Assembly: GCA_021108405.1 (NCBI GenBank)
Contig: JAIOQW010000338.1
Span: 1 to 35,649, forward strand
Reading direction: 5' to 3'
DNA: 35,649 bases
Source: Methanosarcinales archaeon
Lineage (GTDB): Archaea > Halobacteriota > Methanosarcinia > Methanosarcinales > Methanocomedenaceae
A program made the position numbers and the translations under genes. The notes beneath the pieces are model-generated. The model made no database searches, was not told where the DNA came from, and worked only from the letters and a program-made list of their open reading frames with translations. Of the stretch, positions 32,843 to 35,649 are shown one piece after another; the stretch's first letter is position 1; each line of letters opens with the position of its first letter.

Positions 32843-34628
32843 TTATGGAATTTACGATACAAGCGGGAGATTATTAAAAGGCCATTTAAAAGGATATAGG
32901 GATTTGGCATGGCAGTTAGACGTAAATATGGTTGCGTTATACTTTGAATCGAAAAATGAATATGTCATTTTAGGATGCCGTTTTATTGTACAGATAATAG
33001 GAGGAAGAGTAGAAAGAGTACTTTTTATTGTAAAATATCCGGTTAAAGAAATAAATTCAGATACGATATTGCAGTTGTATAAAAGAGCTGTAGAAGAGAT
33101 AGAGAGTTTAAAAGGAGTGAAATATAATGTCCTTGGACTTTGGAAAACCGGAGACATAGAAGATATTATTGATATCGAGACTATTGACAATATCTATGAA
33201 ATTATAGTTGGCAAACTTATTTCTAATGAGCAAATTGTTGTGAAATCATCAGATTTATCTCAAGGTATTTCCTTACTTGCAAAGGTAGTCCTGGAATTAA
33301 AGTCTGTATTATCTTTAGGTTATAAATTTATTATTTCAGAATCAGTCTTTAAGGCAGACCTGTTGATACAACCAAAAGAGGAACATGTAGACATTGACAT
33401 TGACAATAACCATGGCATAATGAAGTATGAGGAAAAAAGTAGATTTACGAAATTATATGGTATTTATAAAGAACTTATTTTCACACAAGGTGGAGACTAT
33501 AGCTTTAGGAGCAGAAATGGACTTTTAGATGAAATAATCAAGAGAGATGTTAAAGATTATGCTGATGATATTTTCAATCTCTATCAATATGACTTGGATA
33601 GACTTTTACTATTTAGTACCAGAAATCCGGATATCTTAATCCTTGTGATTAATCGGATTATTAAAGAGAATCTGGATATAAGTGGAATTCGGGATGAAAA
33701 TGCTGTGAAAATCATAGAGGAGCTAGTGCCTATAATTTGTAGTGAATCTATTAGCAGCACTATTGAAATTTTCTTGGCAAGCGTCTATAAAAATATAAAA
33801 GATTCGGATAAGAGGGAAATACAAAAATATTTGATAAAAAAAAATATTTTTTTGGAAGAAATTGTGCATGATGTTGTGAAACGAATTGCGAAAGAAAGAG
33901 ACAGTGAATTGTTATATATATTGGCTTGTAGGTCTTTTATTGATCCTGGAACTGCAAAAGAGTTTGATAGGATTGTAAAAAATGCTATAAATTCATTAAA
34001 TCAAAAAGAAGTCTTAAATTTCATAAAATTTTTACTTGATGAACCTGAGTTGAAGCCGGATGAAAGTGGGAAGATACTTATCAAGGCACTTTATAGCGAA
34101 ATTATTGGATATGGAAGTTCGATGAAGTTCACTAACAAGCACAAGGAAAAGTTAAGAGAATTTGGAATTACAACGCCTCTTATGGAAACGCAAAAGGGGG
34201 AGATAGAAATTAATAGAGCAACTAAGAAGGTATTTACTGTAATTATTATATTAATAATCTTCATTATAGGAATTGGAATAGGTGAGCATTACGAACCAAG
34301 CAATATAATTATGAATTATTTTAATACCTCATCAACTTCCAAACAAATCACCTCACCACCTGTAATAATAAATAATACTCCAGAAGAAGATGTGCGTAGT
34401 ACTATAGGCGAAGTAAAAATTTTTAGTGTTACTGCCAACCAATCAGTGAATATTACCTGGTTAAATAATGAATCACAGGTCCAACAGACAAACGAAAGTG
34501 TAACAAAAGCATCTTATACAAATAAATCTGTTGCTGCCGGTGTATGGAATATATCAGCGAAAATAGAAAATGCTAATGGAACAGACATCAAGACATGGGA
34601 ATGGCATGTGAACTCTACATCAACGTAA
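32820..34628 (+). CDS. Bitopic protein with cytoplasmic body and archaeal surface Ig-like domain
   Basis: This 602-residue protein has a cytoplasmic N-terminal domain (about 1-125; NYGIYDTSGRLLKGH, ARC-like beta pattern), a long all-helical part (about 200-460), one transmembrane helix (471-488; VFTVIIILIIFIIGIGIG) and an extracytoplasmic domain (about 520-602). That outer domain, with NQSVNITWLNNESQVQQTNE and GVWNISAKIENANGTD, is of the type found in methanogen S-layer and other surface proteins and has several N-glycosylation sites. The start is TTG at 32820, or TTG 32829; both lie inside the end of the GTPase gene. It probably ties the GTPase/tubulin machinery to the cell surface. Confidence 0.78.
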   Translation: MVKLSIFNYGIYDTSGRLLKGHLKGYRDLAWQLDVNMVALYFESKNEYVILGCRFIVQIIGGRVERVLFIVKYPVKEINSDTILQLYKRAVEEIESLKGVKYNVLGLWKTGDIEDIIDIETIDNIYEIIVGKLISNEQIVVKSSDLSQGISLLAKVVLELKSVLSLGYKFIISESVFKADLLIQPKEEHVDIDIDNNHGIMKYEEKSRFTKLYGIYKELIFTQGGDYSFRSRNGLLDEIIKRDVKDYADDIFNLYQYDLDRLLLFSTRNPDILILVINRIIKENLDISGIRDENAVKIIEELVPIICSESISSTIEIFLASVYKNIKDSDKREIQKYLIKKNIFLEEIVHDVVKRIAKERDSELLYILACRSFIDPGTAKEFDRIVKNAINSLNQKEVLNFIKFLLDEPELKPDESGKILIKALYSEIIGYGSSMKFTNKHKEKLREFGITTPLMETQKGEIEINRATKKVFTVIIILIIFIIGIGIGEHYEPSNIIMNYFNTSSTSKQITSPPVIINNTPEEDVRSTIGEVKIFSVTANQSVNITWLNNESQVQQTNESVTKASYTNKSVAAGVWNISAKIENANGTDIKTWEWHVNSTST

Positions 34629-34637
34629 TATTCTTCT

Positions 34638-34697
34638 CACAGAGAGCATAGAGATAGGAGTTGGGGATGGAAAAGTCATCTCTGTGCTCTCCATGGC
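34638..34697. repeat. Inverted repeat of CACAGAGAGCATAGAG words
   Basis: The left arm is CACAGAGAGCATAGAGATAG and the right arm CATCTCTGTGCTCTCCATGG, separated by about 20 bp. It lies 10 bp after the last gene of the tubulin-like operon and could serve as its terminator hairpin, or simply be one of the dispersed repeats. Confidence 0.65.
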
Positions 34698-34874
34698 AGA
34701 AAGTTATAAAAAACAGATATGGTTTAGTATAGATTATGAAGGGCATAGGTCATATGGTACAGTGGAAATTCTGAGATAGCTTCTGGAACTACGATCGTCA
34801 TCTTAAGGAGATCAACTGCACGTTTATAGAATTCAAATGTAAGCCACTCGACTTGAAATATATTCGTAGTATTT

Positions 34875-35300
34875 CTACAATATTTTATCTGTAATAATAT
34901 GCATCTCAATCGGCAGCAAACAACCAATGATGATTACTCCGACTATCTCGGTTGAAATACCCCCAATCCCAAGAATAACCTTTGCAAACACAAGTAATGG
35001 TAGCAGGATTATAAATAAGTTCAGAAGTATCGAAACTGGCCCGGCGATAGGATGATGCGATATACCCCCGTGTTTAAACAGCTTCTTATACGGATACCAC
35101 AGAACTCTAAAAACACCCCATCGTTTGTATGGCGTACTGTCGATATCCAGATCCGGGCTTAAGAAATAGGTTGCGAACAAATACGTGAGTACGAATGCAG
35201 TGACAAGTTGAACATCTTTCAATCCAACCGCAAACATTGCGATCAGGATTATTACAAGTATTATCAAATTTATTTTGGTATGAATTTTATCTGATGGCAT
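34875..35300 (-). CDS. DUF2227-like membrane protein (putative metal-binding)
   Basis: This 141-residue protein has about four transmembrane helices and the conserved pattern of DUF2227 / YdjM-like predicted metal-dependent membrane hydrolases. The N-terminal MPSDKIHTKIN supplies a first His, ATYFLSPDLDIDS gives the Asp pair, then RWGVFRVLWYPYKKLFKH and HGGISHHPIAGPV contain the His cluster, and the last helix has HIITDKIL. Biochemical function is unknown. The ATG at 35300 has no clear ribosome-binding site. It faces the tubulin-like operon tail-to-tail, with a 246-bp spacer. Confidence 0.78.
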   Translation of the reverse strand: MPSDKIHTKINLIILVIILIAMFAVGLKDVQLVTAFVLTYLFATYFLSPDLDIDSTPYKRWGVFRVLWYPYKKLFKHGGISHHPIAGPVSILLNLFIILLPLLVFAKVILGIGGISTEIVGVIIIGCLLPIEMHIITDKIL

Positions 35301-35649
35301 TTATTTTGACTTTTATAGATTAACTTTTTTTTTTGTGCTATCCGTATCCACTTCAAAAAACATGGTATTTTGACAGGATTTACAAGATTTACAGGATTTA
35401 CAGGATTTACAGGATGTTGATGTTGCGGTATATCCTGTAGATCCAGTCTAATATTTTTTATGTTACCCTTAGATTTAAAGTGGATATATTTATATTATTT
35501 ATGACTTCCTTTATTAGCTTTTCCTGATTATTTAATAGAATTAACCACAGATAAACGTACCATTATACCTTTCGGTTTGAACAAGGAAATGTATTTTATA
35601 AGTATAAAATACACTAAATGTAAGGCAGGGACACAGCTCCTGGCTCCTC
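35301..35649. other. Intergenic end of window with tandem and dispersed repeats
   Basis: No gene is seen. It holds an 11-T run at about 35327-35338, the tandem array at 35373-35417, and a half copy of the CCACAGATAAACG word repeat at 35544-35560. The last bases may lead into a repeat or gene outside the window. Confidence 0.6.
35373..35449. repeat. Five tandem 9-mers ACAGGATTT plus inverted partner
   Basis: ACAGGATTT is repeated five times (35373-35417, one unit ACAAGATTT, the last ACAGGATGT). It is followed 12 bp later by TATATCCTGTAGATCCAGTC, which can pair back with the array. The layout, repeated word then complementary arm, is the same as in the other spacer repeats of this window. Confidence 0.85.

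Noticed and set aside
32820-34628. vWA domain expected from the known FtsZ-like/GTPase system
   Set aside because: No DxSxS MIDAS motif is visible in any of the four operon proteins, so I do not call a vWA domain.
34724-34927. 67-codon minus-strand frame downstream of the tubulin-like operon
   Set aside because: Part of it (VEWLTFEFYKRAVDLLKM) looks protein-like and could be a gene relic, but it overlaps the DUF2227-like gene, has no good start and matches no family I know. Not enough to call.
35373-35417. Tandem ACAGGATTT units considered as a CRISPR-like array
   Set aside because: The units are 9 bp with no spacers and no cas genes are near; it is a simple tandem repeat.

Overview
The window is a chromosomal piece of a low-GC euryarchaeon, most likely a methanogen or anaerobic methanotroph of the Methanosarcinales/ANME-2 kind. 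The evidence is the methanogenic (type 2) seryl-tRNA synthetase, a methanofuran-biosynthesis enzyme (MfnF), a separate GMP synthase subunit B, ribosomal proteins S15 and S6e, KEOPS Pcc1, archaeal GAPDH, an MCM helicase, and the archaeal families DUF555, DUF357 and DUF1616. No rRNA, tRNA or CRISPR array was seen.

Layout. (1) 0.2-5.6 kb is housekeeping on the + strand: guaAB, a zinc-ribbon protein, then a tight cluster rps15 - DHH exonuclease - pcc1 - serS2, and a putative pyrimidine-dimer glycosylase. pcc1 seems to start at ATA, overlapping the upstream TAA stop. (2) 5.6-10.6 kb is a scarred accessory island: a frameshifted ccdA remnant, a gene stump ending at an IS3-type element whose own 3' end is lost, four small membrane/secreted genes of unknown role on the minus strand, another 5'-truncated gene, and a TnpB remnant with a clean internal deletion. 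A 29-bp copy of the rps6e start region lies at the left edge of this island, 5.45 kb from the original. (3) 10.6-26.7 kb is again mostly core: rps6e, mfnF, a DUF1616/CPBP-protease pair, U32 protein and GAPDH, a giant UPF0182 membrane protein, a secreted beta-helix protein with a dockerin-like tail, mcm, a thioredoxin-CcdA fusion, a PfkB kinase, DUF555, DUF357 and a DUF21-CBS protein. (4) 26.7-27.5 kb is an 850-bp intergenic region packed with modular hairpin repeats. (5) 27.5-34.6 kb is a four-gene, overlapping, A+T-rich operon. (6) A small DUF2227-like membrane protein and more intergenic repeats close the window.

The most interesting part is the operon at 27.5-34.6 kb. It encodes a bitopic surface protein, a 1057-residue tubulin/FtsZ-superfamily protein with a very long coiled-coil region, a polytopic membrane protein carrying a P-loop GTPase, and a second bitopic protein with a cytoplasmic body and an archaeal surface-protein type extracellular domain. 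All junctions overlap. I read it as an archaeal, membrane-anchored cytoskeletal or membrane-remodelling machine that uses two different GTP-binding proteins and is linked to the cell surface. It appears related to the predicted FtsZ-like/GTPase systems described by Makarova and Koonin, but with different membrane partners.

A second theme is the intergenic DNA. Three copies of a hairpin-plus-palindrome element stand in the same order and orientation upstream of + strand genes. Several other spacers carry inverted repeats built from short repeated words.
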